DNA of 64,000 nucleotides from the NCBI GenBank assembly GCA_946122785.1, contig CAMGYJ010000011.1, forward strand, positions 5,208,001-5,272,000, given 5' to 3'. This document shows, one piece after another, positions 1 through 9,964 of this stretch. Within the stretch, counting starts at the first letter, position 1; the number at the start of each line of letters is the position of its first letter. Both the position numbers and the translations under genes were made by a program. This stretch comes from Linum tenue. Its lineage: Eukaryota; Streptophyta; Magnoliopsida; Malpighiales; Linaceae. The notes beneath the pieces were generated by a model. It ran no database searches. It was not told the DNA's origin and worked only from the letters and a program-made list of their open reading frames with translations.

Positions 1-179
1 AGAGAGACCGCAACGGTGCCGAAGGTAGCCGGAGGGGTGGCCGCCAACAGTGGGAGGGGTGGCCGTAGCGATGGCCGAGAGTGGTCGCGAACAGAGAAAG
101 GGAACCACCAATATGAGAGGTGTTGGCTGCGATGGAGAATATGGTTGGAGTAGGATTTAGGTATAATATAATGGAACAG

Positions 180-291
180 GAAAGTGAGAGAGGCGGAACC
201 TTCTGTGATAGAGAAATCTCAACAGCAGAAGACGGGGTGAGCTTCAGGAGACGATCGCCTAGATGCAGAAGGTTCCGCCTCTCTCACTTTC
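180..291. repeat. Perfect 26-bp inverted repeat (hairpin)
   Basis: Bases 180-205 and 266-291 are exact reverse complements, separated by a 60-base loop; two further G-T pairs extend the stem inward. The surrounding DNA (about 1-360) is purine-rich and I recognise no protein in it. The fold resembles a small-RNA precursor or the core of a small inverted-repeat transposon. The sequence alone cannot distinguish these. Confidence 0.6.
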
Positions 292-922
292 TCTCTCATA
301 AATCATTGCAGGAGATAAGATTGAGAAGAAGATGAGAAGTGAAGGAAGGAGAGGGAACGAGAGAGTACAACAGTAGGGTAAAGTTTTTTTTATTTATTTG
401 TTTCTCCGAACAGTACAAAATAGTACTCTAAGTAGTACATTGGTTAATTACAAACTGATCCTCTAATTCTTATATCATATGCAGTCAGTACCTTTTGGCT
501 AAAAACACTAACTTTAGTTAAGATTATAAATCTTGCCTTTTAATTTTGATATTTTTTGAAAATTTGACGTTAGGAATTTTAATTATATCCGGTATATTCC
601 GAAACGATATTTTAATATTGTCGGTACGGTTTTTTGACAAAATTATTATAATTATTATTATTAACATAAAATATGGTATTTTATCGTCACAAAATGATTG
701 AATCACGGTTATCTATAAAATATCATGCCACAGACGAGTCCTGTATGATGTTCGGTACGTTTTCCTGAATCATGTATAATATATAGAAATTAACTTTTTA
801 AAGGATAGAAATTGGGTGTGGTATTCTTTTTATTCTCAAAATTACCATTTATCTAATCTTCACCATCAATTTAAAATTAGGGTGAAATAAATATAATAAA
901 AGGTGTAGATTTTAATAGCTAC
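292..922. other. AT-rich stretch, no gene seen
   Basis: The sequence is AT-rich with short poly-A and poly-T runs. I see no coding frame with a recognisable motif, no tRNA and no clear terminal repeats. Confidence 0.5.
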
Positions 923-1117
923 TTGAGTAATCACCCTTATGCATTCCGCGTTTCAGCTTCTCCTTCGGCGGAAGAGAAGTCAGCAAAGGGGGAAATGGAA
1001 CTCGAAGATTTTTTAACGGAGATTCGTCGGCGGAGCCGCTACCTGACGAACTGTAACTTCCCGACCGGAGGAAGGTCTTCGCCGGTATTGAAGCTTGCTA
1101 CCAGAGTTAATGGCTTG
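923..1117 (+). CDS. Orphan first exon of an unrecognised gene
   Basis: An open frame runs up to a good splice donor (G|GTGAGT, GT at 1118-1119). A likely start is the ATG at 995, giving a peptide beginning MELEDFLTEIRRRSRYL; an upstream in-frame start is also possible. Codon use and GC content are higher than in the surrounding AT-rich DNA, as expected for an exon. No matching downstream exon is seen: within about 150 bases the sequence passes into the left arm of a Pack-MULE-like element. I do not recognise the protein. It is either a gene cut by that insertion or a captured exon. Confidence 0.35.
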
Positions 1118-2100
1118 GTGAGTTTTCTTCTTGTTCGCAAGAACACAAAGGAAAGAGAAAAGGTAATTCAAAGAATAACCTGAAACAATTAATTAAAGCG
1201 GCTGATGAAGGGCATATTAGTAATTTCGTATGCACTTTAACAGTTCTAGGATGGAAATATTGACAAAATAATAAATTTGTTACGTTATGAGGAGTATGAA
1301 ATTGCAAAAAATTATTACACGTTTGGTCACTAAAATTATACAAATTTTTCACGTTTGCCACCCAAATTACCTTTCTTTCTTATTCGCCATTAGCTTTACG
1401 AATCGTTTTCACCATTAACACCGGCCGTCTCCGTTAAGTTTTTCCTATGTGGCAGTCAACTATAAAGTTTGATTGTTAACTAAATAACGTGGAAATTAAA
1501 AAATTAAAAAAATTAAATATATTTTCCACCTCATCATCGCATTTACTTTATCTATATGATTTATGATATTAATTATTTAATAAAAAATAATTAAATTAAA
1601 AAATGAACGGCCTCCTCTTTCCTCGTCGTTGGTGCACTCGTACCCACCAGATCGACGCTCTTCTCCTCGTAGTTGTCACCTTCTTCCTCACTCGCCTCTT
1701 TCACTAGTCGTTCTCTCCCTGAACCGCCACTTCCTTCGGCGGCAGCGACTTCGGGAAGAGCCTCATCTGTATCTCCAACGCCTGATACCTGTAATGGCCT
1801 AACCGTGGCTACGGTTCAGTCCTCTCGAAGAGACTGAGATTAATGGCTTGAAAGAGCTGATGCGCAGTCGTGATGGAAAAATCTCCGTTGAAGCTTGCGT
1901 TAAAGGCCAATGGGGCACTCAAGTTTGTGTTAATTTTGTTCTTGAATTTCTTCCATGTTCGAATTCATCGTTCCTGTTATCTGTTTGATTAGAGCTTCGG
2001 TGAATCAGAGATTGAGTTGATTTTTGTGGATTGGATTGATTTTCTAGGTTGAGATATATAAATGGATGCTGAAATTAGGGTTTCGGACTAAGAGGAAAGA

Positions 2101-2415
2101 GGAAGCAATCGAACTCCTTCCCCACTCCTCCGATTCGTCTGCCATGGCTTTCGTCAGTGCCATCGAAATCCTTCCCCTCTCATCGAGCTTCTTCACCGAC
2201 AATCGGAGCGTGGCGGTCCCTCCCGGCGTCGCTGCTGCTGGGTTCTTCGGGTCCCCATCCAGCGAACTCCTTCCCCACTCCTCATATTCGTCTACCGTGG
2301 CTTTCGTCAGCGCCATCGAAATCCTTATCCTCTCATCCAGTTTCTTCGTCGACAATCGGAGCGCGGCGGTCCCTCCCGGCGCCGCTGCTGCTGGGTTCTT
2401 CGGGTTCCCATCCAG
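2101..2415. repeat. Two tandem ~155-bp units inside the Pack-MULE
   Basis: The segment beginning GAACTCCTTCCCCACTCCTC occurs at about 2112 and again at about 2267, and each copy ends TCCCATCCAGC or a near variant. The homologous place in the right-hand copy of the block (about 55420-55575) has one unit only. The extra unit is therefore a local duplication in this copy or a loss in the other. Confidence 0.8.
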
Positions 2416-2439
2416 CGCTTTTCTCCACTTCTGGGTTCT

Positions 2440-2547
2440 TCTGTGGAACCGCTTCACGCGCAGTTCTTCCAGAGATGCACAGTTGTTAAGGATGGCGTTC
2501 ATACCTTTGGTGTCGAAGTTGCAAGATCCACAGGACAACTTCTTCAA
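2440..2547 (-). pseudogene. Captured fragment of an F-box/LRR protein (VFB/SKIP2-like)
   Basis: About 36 residues on the minus strand read (L)KKLSCGSCNF, then KGMNAILNNCASLEELRVKR. This matches the leucine-rich-repeat pattern just after the F-box region of plant VFB/SKIP2-type F-box proteins, which act as substrate receptors of SCF ubiquitin ligases. There is no F-box and no complete repeat array, and the frame then runs into unrelated low-complexity sequence. It sits between the long inverted arms of a Pack-MULE-like element, so I read it as transduplicated exon debris and not a gene. The second copy at 55595-55715 keeps the preceding residues NCRS, which strengthens the family match. Confidence 0.5.
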
Positions 2548-3258
2548 CTTCTTGGCGAAGCTTCCATCTCGACATCGATGATTTCCAGGTTGACCGGAGC
2601 TACCAGGACGACGAGCACAACTACTTCTACGCGCAGCTCGATGGGCTGAACGTGCTCACCAATATGAAATACGCATCGACGGAGCCAGGCTGCGGTTCGA
2701 GAGCAAGGTGCAGAAGTCGGCGAACTATGAGATTTGGTATAGGATTTTTCAGGGGTGGACTTGTTCTTCTATTTAAGTTATGCATCACGAACTAATTTAA
2801 AAGGCTATGGGGATGCAGGATAATTTCTGATCCTATTGCACTGGTTGATTATATAAATTTCTTCCTTCCAATGATAATTAATTTTGTAATTCATAAAAAA
2901 TTCAGTAATTTTTATTAAATAATTAATATAATTAATCATAGACAAAGTAAGTGGAATGATGAGGTGGAAAAATAATTTTATTTTTAATTATTTTTAATAT
3001 CCACGTCATCAAGTTAATGGTCAAACTTTATAGTTGACTGCCACGTAGGACAAATTGAACGGAGTGTAACGGCCGGTGCTAATGATGAAACGATTTGTAA
3101 AGTTAGTGGCGAATAAGAAAGAAAAGTAACTCGGGTAGCAAACGTGAAAGATTTGTATAGTTTGAGTGATCAAACGTGTAATTTAGCCAAAAAATTATAG
3201 AAGGGTAAATTTGTTAACTTGCAATAATAAAAGGGTATAAAAATTGGGTAGTATGTAC

Positions 3259-3681
3259 GGTTGTCAGTGGCTATGCGGTCCGGTCCGGTTAAATTGGCCC
3301 GAATTGATCCGGTTCCGATCCGATCTTTTCGCAAATATAATGACCAAACATTGGATTGGATAAAGTCCGGTCTTGATCTGCTCCGGTCTTGAACCGGTCT
3401 GGTCCTAATTTGGTCTTGATTTTAGATTGACCCTGTGGGAAATTGAGTGGCCTAAGGGGGAGTTGAGTGGCCTAAGGCCTGAAAGGGTGACGAGGTTAAA
3501 TTTTGGGTGCTGGCCACTCTTATCCGGTCTTTATACGGTTTTTGGTTCAGTCCCAAAGGGTTTTTTACCTCAAATCTAGGCCCGAACATTGGATTGGATT
3601 GTTTGTTATCCGGTCCCGGTCCGGATTACACGGTCCAATCTCGGGTAAAACCAAAAAGTCCAGACCGAATAGCCAACCCTA
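3259..3681. mobile_element. MITE with GGTCCGG-rich ends, flanked by GTAGTATGTA
   Basis: The element of about 423 bp is flanked on both sides by the direct repeat GTAGTATGTA (3249-3258 and 3682-3691). Its ends are imperfect inverted repeats around GGTTG..GGCTAT.CGGTC. A 9-10 bp duplication suggests a Mutator-like MITE. Relatives lie at 14035-14372, 56424-56830, about 60640-60975 and, as a start only, at the right window edge. Confidence 0.65.
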
Positions 3682-3758
3682 GTAGTATGTACCAATAGTC
3701 TAATAGTAGTTTAATTTGTACTAGTATTTAAGGGTGGAAATCGGTATGGTATCGTATC

Positions 3759-5081
3759 TGACACGCTAAAACACAACACCTAACAATGGCCAAGTGTAAC
3801 CAATGAAAGGGACTGCAGTATAGTGGCACAAGTAATAAATATCGAATCCACGGGTCTCTAGAGTTACTATTACTCAGCTTCAGTTCATTATCTAGCAAAC
3901 TAGATTAAGGATTGATTGATAAACTACTCTACTGACTACTCTACTAATTACAAGTTGGGAACTCACTTAGGTATGATTCCCCCTAGCTCCTCAATTAGGT
4001 CCAAGTTGCAATTACCTTTGGTTGATCTACTGTTGATTAAACTGCGGAAGATCCTAAATTAGCTTGGAATCTCTTAAGCTGACCAAGCCCTCTCAGTCCA
4101 ACTACCCGGCAGACGACTAGTCTTCACCAGGATAGAAAACTGAGGCTATGAACACAGAACTCCACTACCGGAATTGGATTCCAGTACAAAGCAGTCGATT
4201 GACTAACTCTCGTATAACCAATTCACCACTATCAATCAAGGAAGCTCTCTTAACCTAATCAGATTCTATCTATCATAGGTTAAAGCAGAAATCAAGAGAA
4301 TTTGATCAAGATTCAATTGACTCAATAAATCATGCTTCAATCGATTATAATCAAACAATAAAGCATCCAAAACTTCATACAAGAAAGATCCTAACTCATG
4401 GAACTAGGGTTCCTCAAAACCTAAGTGAAGGGAAGTTACTCCATAGAGAAGAGAGAGACTGCAGAAATCTGATCTAGATCTTCAATCTCCATCTCCAAAC
4501 TTGATTCCCGAGCTCCAATGGCGAAGAAATCCCCCAAAATAGCTCCAAGAATGTTTCCAAGTCGCTCTCTCTCTCTAGGGTTCGTCCCTTGGGTGTTTGG
4601 GATCCAAAACCCAGCTCTCACCCTCCAAAAATCGCAAAACAGCTTTTATACCCGCTGAAACTCGCACCCCCTACTTGCACGGCCGTGCAAATTGAGGTTT
4701 TGGCGGTGCACAATTTCCAGCATGCACTCCTAAGCTTCGTTGATCTCGTTTGAGCTCGTTTGACCTCCGATTCAGTCGCCGTTTGATCCCAGAAGCTCGT
4801 AGTCTCGTCCTCTTTCTTTTCATGACAAGCTTGCATGATTCATTGTCCATAAAGTGAGGTAGAAATCCATTCTTCTTCAGGTCATACCCGAGTTTCTTCT
4901 CCCGAATCGTCAATTGATCTCTGATTGACTTGAAACTTGCGCCTATGCTTCACTTTATGTGCTAGGACCTGAAATGTGACAAAGGAACACAACCTAGCAT
5001 AAAATAGGCCAAAGACACGATAATTCAAGCTCAAACAATCAAGAAACATAGGGGAAAACATGTGCAAATACCGAGTCATCA
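3759..5081 (-). repeat. 3' LTR of the TR-GAG element
   Basis: This 1,323-bp repeat starts TGACACGCTAAAAC and ends GAGTCATCA on the plus strand. It equals 7792-9114 apart from a few single-base changes. It is the downstream LTR because the polypurine tract lies just inside it (5082-5097). Confidence 0.95.
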
Positions 5082-5098
5082 AATTCCCCCACACTTAA
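5082..5098 (-). other. Polypurine tract of the TR-GAG element
   Basis: On the minus strand the bases immediately before the 3' LTR read AGTGTGGGGGAATT, a typical plus-strand primer. The same motif precedes the related LTR at 33686. Confidence 0.85.
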
Positions 5099-6463
5099 CT
5101 GTTTGCTTGTCCCCAAGCAAACCTAACTCAAACCAATGCAGCTCTCCAGATCTCTATAGAAACATACAACCCCGATCGTCGGTAGAGGATTTCCTAGATC
5201 ATATAGCAGCTTACGAGGTCAACTGGTCTTCTAAGACGTTCCCTATCTCTCTCAATGCGAGTACTAGACTCAAGCCAGGATCATGAGAAAAAGTAGAAGT
5301 AAGACAGTCAGTTCATGGATAAAGGGACTCACACCATTCACAACCAAGGACTCGTTGTACCGGGGTGCTCTTTCACTTCATTTCACCGTTGGAACCCCTT
5401 TTTCTCACTTTCATTTACATTTTTCTCTTTTTTGTTCCTTTCATTTGGTGGGGTTCCAACTGCAGTCTTTTGCACGGTCGACCCTTATTAGCCAAGCAAG
5501 AGCAATTTCTGTACATCCGGCGCTCGCCAGAGTACTTCTCTTAACTCCTTTTCCTCAACTCGTGTGGAGGGTCAATGAAATTAAGGGGGGTCGGAAGCTC
5601 TATCCGTGCCCTTAAAAACACATCCTCAAGTAGGCAAACCGCTCAACGGGTGGAGGTTTTACTTGTACTAGAGACAGCTTAGCTTCACCTTGTAGGAGTA
5701 CCCCACTAAGGATCACTAAAATCTCTTCCAAAACCCGATTTTGTGCAATGAACGGTGCCACACACGTTGGGCTTACCCCATGTTTAAGATTTAATGATTT
5801 TGACATGGAGGACCAACTGCTTCCCATTTTCCATATGAGCACCCTGTTCGATACACGAGTCCATAACACAATCCAAATAGAGTCACTATTACCACATGAA
5901 TTCAACGGTCTTAGCTCCACTAATTCACAAAATCAACTGACACAGCAGAGAGCTAGATAGGAAAAATCTTATACTTCAACATCCTCCATAGTGCTACACT
6001 ACCTCCCTAGGTTGCACATTACTATAGAGACTGTCAATTCAAAGCATACTGAGTAGGCAATTTGCAAGGAAACACGTACTTGGAGCCCTCAAATTTAAAA
6101 ATTTGGACAGTGGACTAGGCTCCAAGCACACAAACAGCCAAACATTCACCCGCATACATAATCGAACACCCCCCCACACTTAAGCACGACATTGTCCTCA
6201 ATGGAGGAAAGATAAGGAGGGTAGAACGAAGTTACCAGATCAAGGGTGAATGATGATGGACGGGGCAGGCGGTGCATTCCAGGAAGAGAGAGTAATCAGA
6301 ACACAAACACCACACAAAATCTCACAAAGGTTGAGTTATTGACTCTAAAATCAAATAACAAAACTGACTCGACCGAGGATAAATAGAGAAAGAAATGCAA
6401 ACCGACTGGTTGGGTTGCCTCCCAACAAGCGCTTCTTTCACGTCGTGAGCCGGACGATGGCTC
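5099..6463 (-). other. Internal non-coding part of the TR-GAG element
   Basis: About 1.36 kb between the ORF stop and the polypurine tract. I see no pol domain and only short, interrupted frames. It includes a GTTGCCTCCCAACAAGCGC stretch near 6413-6432, which I recall as common in plant Athila/Tat-type internal regions. Confidence 0.6.
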
Positions 6464-7654
6464 CTAAGTTTCGGTCCATGCTAGAACCTCCTTGAAGTTG
6501 AGGTTCTCATCTATGAGGTGGAGTCTCAAGTCACAAGCAGGTGGTGTGGCAGGTGATGAAGGCTCGTGCACTTGATGCAGATGAAGTCTCCACCCTCGAG
6601 ACCTCTTCTTCTCTTCTCTCGTCTCATTGCCCCAAACCAGATAAGACAGCATCGATTGGCCACCATCGCGTCCACCAAGAGGGACCGATGTCGATGTGGC
6701 CTTGGTCTGGCAAAGAGACACTGCAAATGGGTCCTTGCCAAGCAGCTCCTCGAAGTTTGGTGGAGATATCACATGTAACTCATGGCCGGTGCAGGCCTCT
6801 TCCACCTTAACTCCGTCCTCAGCCTGGACGCCAATTGCTTCTTCAACCTCCCTTTCTTCTTCATGTGGTATCACCCCTGGGAAATGATCAAGAACTCCTC
6901 CTGCTTCACTTTCGTCATCCTCCACAACTTCTTTCTGCACCCTTTCTTGCTCTTCTTCTTCTAGCACGGATTGGAGAGCAAGTTGCCAAGCAATTTCTTT
7001 CATGAGATCTTCTTGCATCTCCTCACTCATGCCCGCCTCTTCAAAGCTCGGTGTGGGATGTGGGAAGGTGTGGTCGGCTTTGATAGGACATTCTTGATCA
7101 TGATCATCACGGGAGCTCTCCGGGACAACTTCAGTGTGCTCCACAATGTCCTTGTAGCCTTCTTCTTCCTCCTCCTCTTCTAGTATGGTAGCAGAAGGGT
7201 GATCTGGAGCAGGTTGTGCACAAGATCGCTCAAGATCATCGACGCTCTTCTTAAGGCTTAGGAGGATCTCCTCTGTTTCACGATAGGCCTGGACACAATG
7301 ATCCATCCTGGAGCATGATCTCTCACAGTCTCGAGCAAACTGCTCCATGAGAAGCCTCAATTCATAGTTTGGATCTGGCTGTGGAGTGTAGCATGGCTCT
7401 GCAGAATGGCCCGTGAAGGCCGCCATGGGTAACTCCAGCTCCAATGGCCCCTCTGGTTGTGGGAGAAATTCTTCTCGATAAGGAGGTTGTTCTTGATATG
7501 CCCAGGGGTCTGATTGTTCTCCGTAGAAAGGGGGTTGGTACTGGAAACCGACTCCATAGTCTTCTCCTCCTTGGTTACTCCATGGAGTCTCGGGGTAATA
7601 CCACTCGGATGGTGGTGGATACCCCCAATGATTGGAGAAGCCATGAGGGTCCAT
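6464..7654 (-). CDS. Gag-position protein of the TR-GAG element, 396 aa
   Basis: Intact ORF of 396 codons whose ATG (7652-7654) lies about 115 bases downstream of the primer binding site, where gag normally starts. The N-terminus (1-75) is rich in Tyr, Pro, Gln and Trp (MDPHGFSNHWGYPPPSEW). Residues about 100-150 look helical or coiled-coil with several Cys. The middle has acidic runs, including a poly-Glu tract near 160-170. I see no CCHC zinc knuckle and no catalytic motif. It probably acts as a structural or RNA-packaging protein, or may be a degenerate gag kept for its RNA. Assignment to gag is by position only. The neighbouring LTRs are nearly identical and the frame has no stops, so it was probably functional when inserted. 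Confidence 0.7.
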   Translation of the reverse strand: MDPHGFSNHWGYPPPSEWYYPETPWSNQGGEDYGVGFQYQPPFYGEQSDPWAYQEQPPYREEFLPQPEGPLELELPMAAFTGHSAEPCYTPQPDPNYELRLLMEQFARDCERSCSRMDHCVQAYRETEEILLSLKKSVDDLERSCAQPAPDHPSATILEEEEEEEGYKDIVEHTEVVPESSRDDHDQECPIKADHTFPHPTPSFEEAGMSEEMQEDLMKEIAWQLALQSVLEEEEQERVQKEVVEDDESEAGGVLDHFPGVIPHEEEREVEEAIGVQAEDGVKVEEACTGHELHVISPPNFEELLGKDPFAVSLCQTKATSTSVPLGGRDGGQSMLSYLVWGNETREEKKRSRGWRLHLHQVHEPSSPATPPACDLRLHLIDENLNFKEVLAWTET

Positions 7655-7768
7655 GATTCAGATCTGCACCAACAAAAACAAAAAACACCCAAGTGAAAAG
7701 CAAGGGCGGAAAACAAAAGAAAAACGCTAAAGTAACAAACTTCTGCCTTTCCTAATAATCTAGAAAGT

Positions 7769-7785
7769 CCCCGGCAACGGCGCCA
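7769..7785 (-). other. Primer binding site, tRNA-Asp
   Basis: On the minus strand the 17 bases TGGCGCCGTTGCCGGGG match the complement of the 3' end of plant tRNA-Asp. They begin six bases inside the 5' LTR. This fixes the element's direction and fits the Athila/Tat side of Ty3/Gypsy. Confidence 0.9.
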
Positions 7786-7791
7786 AAAACT

Positions 7792-9114
7792 TGACACGCT
7801 AAAACACAACACCTAACAATGGCCAAGTGTAACCAATGAAAGGGACTGCAGTATAGTGGCACAAGTAATAAATATCGAATCCACGGGTCTCTAGAGTTAC
7901 TATTACTCAGCTTCAGTTCATTATCTAGCAAACTAGATTAAGGATTGATTGATAAACTACTCTACTGACTACTCTACTAATTACAAGTTGGGAACTCACT
8001 TAGGTATGATTCCCCCTAGCTCCTCAATTAGGTCCAAGTTACAATTACCTTTGGTTGATCTACTGTTGATTAAACTGCGGAAGATCCTAAATTAGCTTGG
8101 AATCTCTTAAGCTGACCAAGCCCTCTCAGTCCAACTACCCGGCAGACGACTAGTCTTCACCAGGATAGAAAGCTGAGGCTATGAACACAAAACTCCACTA
8201 CCGGAATTGGATTCCAGTACAAAGCAGTAGATTGACTAACTCTCGTATAACCAATTCACCACTATCAATCAAGGAAGCTCTCTTAACCTAATCAGATTCT
8301 ATCTATCATAGGTTAAAGCAGAAATCAAGAGAATTTGATCAAGATTCAATTGACTCAATAAATCATGCCTCAATCGATTATAATCAAACAATAAAGCATC
8401 CAAAACTTCATACAAGAAAGATCCTAACTCATGGAACTAGGGTTCCTCAAAACCTAAGTGAAGGGAAGTTACTCCATAGAGAAGAGAGAGACTGCAGAAA
8501 TCTGATCTAGATCTTCAATCTCCATCTCCAAGCTTGATTCCCGAGCTCCAATGGCGAAGAAATCCCCCAAAATAGCTCCAAGAATGTTTCCAAGTCGCTC
8601 TCTCTCTCTAGGGTTCGTCCCTTGGGTGTTTGGGATCCAAAACCCAGCTCTCACCCTCCAAAAATCGCAAAACAACTTTTATACCCGCTGAAACTCGCAC
8701 CCCCTACTTGCACGGCCGTGCAAATTGAGGTTTTGGCCGTGCACAATTTCCAGCATGCACTCCTAAGCTTCGTTGATCTCGTTTGAGCTCGTTTGACCTC
8801 CGATTCAGTCGCCGTTTGATCCCAGACGCTCGTAGTCTCGTCCTCTTTCTTTTCATGACAAGCTTGCATGATTCTTTGTCCATAAAGTGAGGTAGAAATC
8901 CATTCTTCTTCAGGTCATACCCGAGTTTCTTCTCCCGAATCGTCAATTGATCTCTGATTGACTTGAAACTTGCGCCTATGCTTCACTTTATGTGCTAGGA
9001 CCTGAAATGTGACAAAGGAACACAACCTAGCATAAAATAGGCCAAAGACACGATAATTCAAGCTCAAACAATCAAGAAACATAGGGGAAAACATGTGCAA
9101 ATACCGAGTCATCA
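7792..9114 (-). repeat. 5' LTR of the TR-GAG element
   Basis: This is the 1,323-bp partner of 3759-5081. Transcription would start in it and run leftward. Confidence 0.95.
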
Positions 9115-9766
9115 GTATCCCAATATCAAATACCAAAATACCGAATGCCGAATTACCCCCTAAAATCAATCCCAATCCCAATCCCTATATAATTTCGGTA
9201 TCCCAATCCCAATCCCTAAATATTTCGGTATCCCAATCGGTACTTCGGTATCCCAATCAGTATTATCGAATACAAAATTAATTACCTTTGCAATTAATAA
9301 TTAAATATTTAAATGAGATTTTATTGTTTAATTTAGGGAGAAAAGACTAAGCAAAGAGTCTTGAATTAGGATATTATTAACGAGAATGGAGGAGAGGAGA
9401 TATTTCAAGTTCTTGTCATTGTTAATCGTTAATTTGACGAATTGGAGGTAGAGAGACGACTTTTTATAGTGATGAAATGATCTATGTATAACTAAATGAC
9501 ACTCTTGGTGGTTGGGGGTCGTGTAGTAGTGAATGAGAGAGTCTAGTTGAGAGGATAAAATACGCACTAGCTTATATTTCGGTATTGATCGGTATTTCGG
9601 TATATACCGATCCCAATCTCGTAATCCCTAATACCGAATAACAATTGAAATTCAATCACAGTCCCAGAAAATAATACGTGTATTTGGTAATATCAAATAT
9701 AGACAAATTCGGTACAATATTCGGTATATCCCAAATACCGGTACCAAACTTTCAGTCTTGCTAGTA
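9115..9766. repeat. ACCGAA/TCGGTAT-rich repeat, split by the LTR element
   Basis: The DNA is made of many TTTCGGTATCCC and ATACCGAA units in both orientations. With 3731-3758 it forms one unit that the TR-GAG element interrupts. The intact version is at about 56880-57590. It is probably a MITE-type repeat; I see no coding frame. Confidence 0.6.
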
Positions 9767-9817
9767 TTGATTAAATTGTTATTGGTGATAAACCATCACC
9801 AATAACAATTTAATCAA
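9767..9817. repeat. 23-bp perfect inverted repeat, 5-base loop
   Basis: 9767-9789 and 9795-9817 are exact reverse complements around the loop AAACC. The duplicate near 57590-57640 has one arm mismatch. Confidence 0.85.
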
Positions 9818-9964
9818 CAAAGGTTCAAACTCGATTTGATTTTGTATAAGTCCACAACTTTTTGTGTCACCTCCTTCAATGAATAAGAACTTCTCATTTT
9901 AAATTATTTGGTTAGACATAAATTAAAATCACATAACTAAATTAGTTTTGTGTCACCTTGCCTT

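Larger units (their letters stand above)
1270..3215. mobile_element. Pack-MULE-like element with captured gene fragments (complete left copy)
   Basis: Roughly 1300-1600 is repeated in reverse complement at about 2880-3200. The arms share long blocks, for example AATTACACGTTTG, CACCGGCCGT and GGCAGTCAACTATAAAGTTTG split over several lines, at perhaps 80% identity. Between the arms lies GC-rich exon-like DNA: a minus-strand piece resembling an F-box/LRR protein (2440-2547) and a plus-strand open piece (about 2560-2650, containing DRSYQDDEHNYFYAQLDG) that I cannot identify. Long inverted arms carrying fragments of unrelated genes in opposite orientations are typical of Pack-MULEs. No transposase is present, so mobility would need help in trans. 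I did not find a convincing 9-bp target duplication, so the ends are approximate. Confidence 0.6.
3759..9114 (-). mobile_element. Complete non-autonomous LTR retrotransposon (TR-GAG type, Athila/Tat-related)
   Basis: The element is 5,356 bp, with two 1,323-bp LTRs (TG..CA ends) and the 5-bp target duplication GTATC at 3754-3758 and 9115-9119. The primer site and purine tract show that it reads on the minus strand. It has one ORF in the gag position and no protease, reverse transcriptase, RNase H or integrase, so it must borrow enzymes from a relative. The right copy of the block has the unoccupied site at about 56900-56915. I count about ten LTR-LTR differences by eye, under 1%, which suggests a recent insertion. 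A diverged relative's LTR lies at 33686-34834. Confidence 0.93.
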
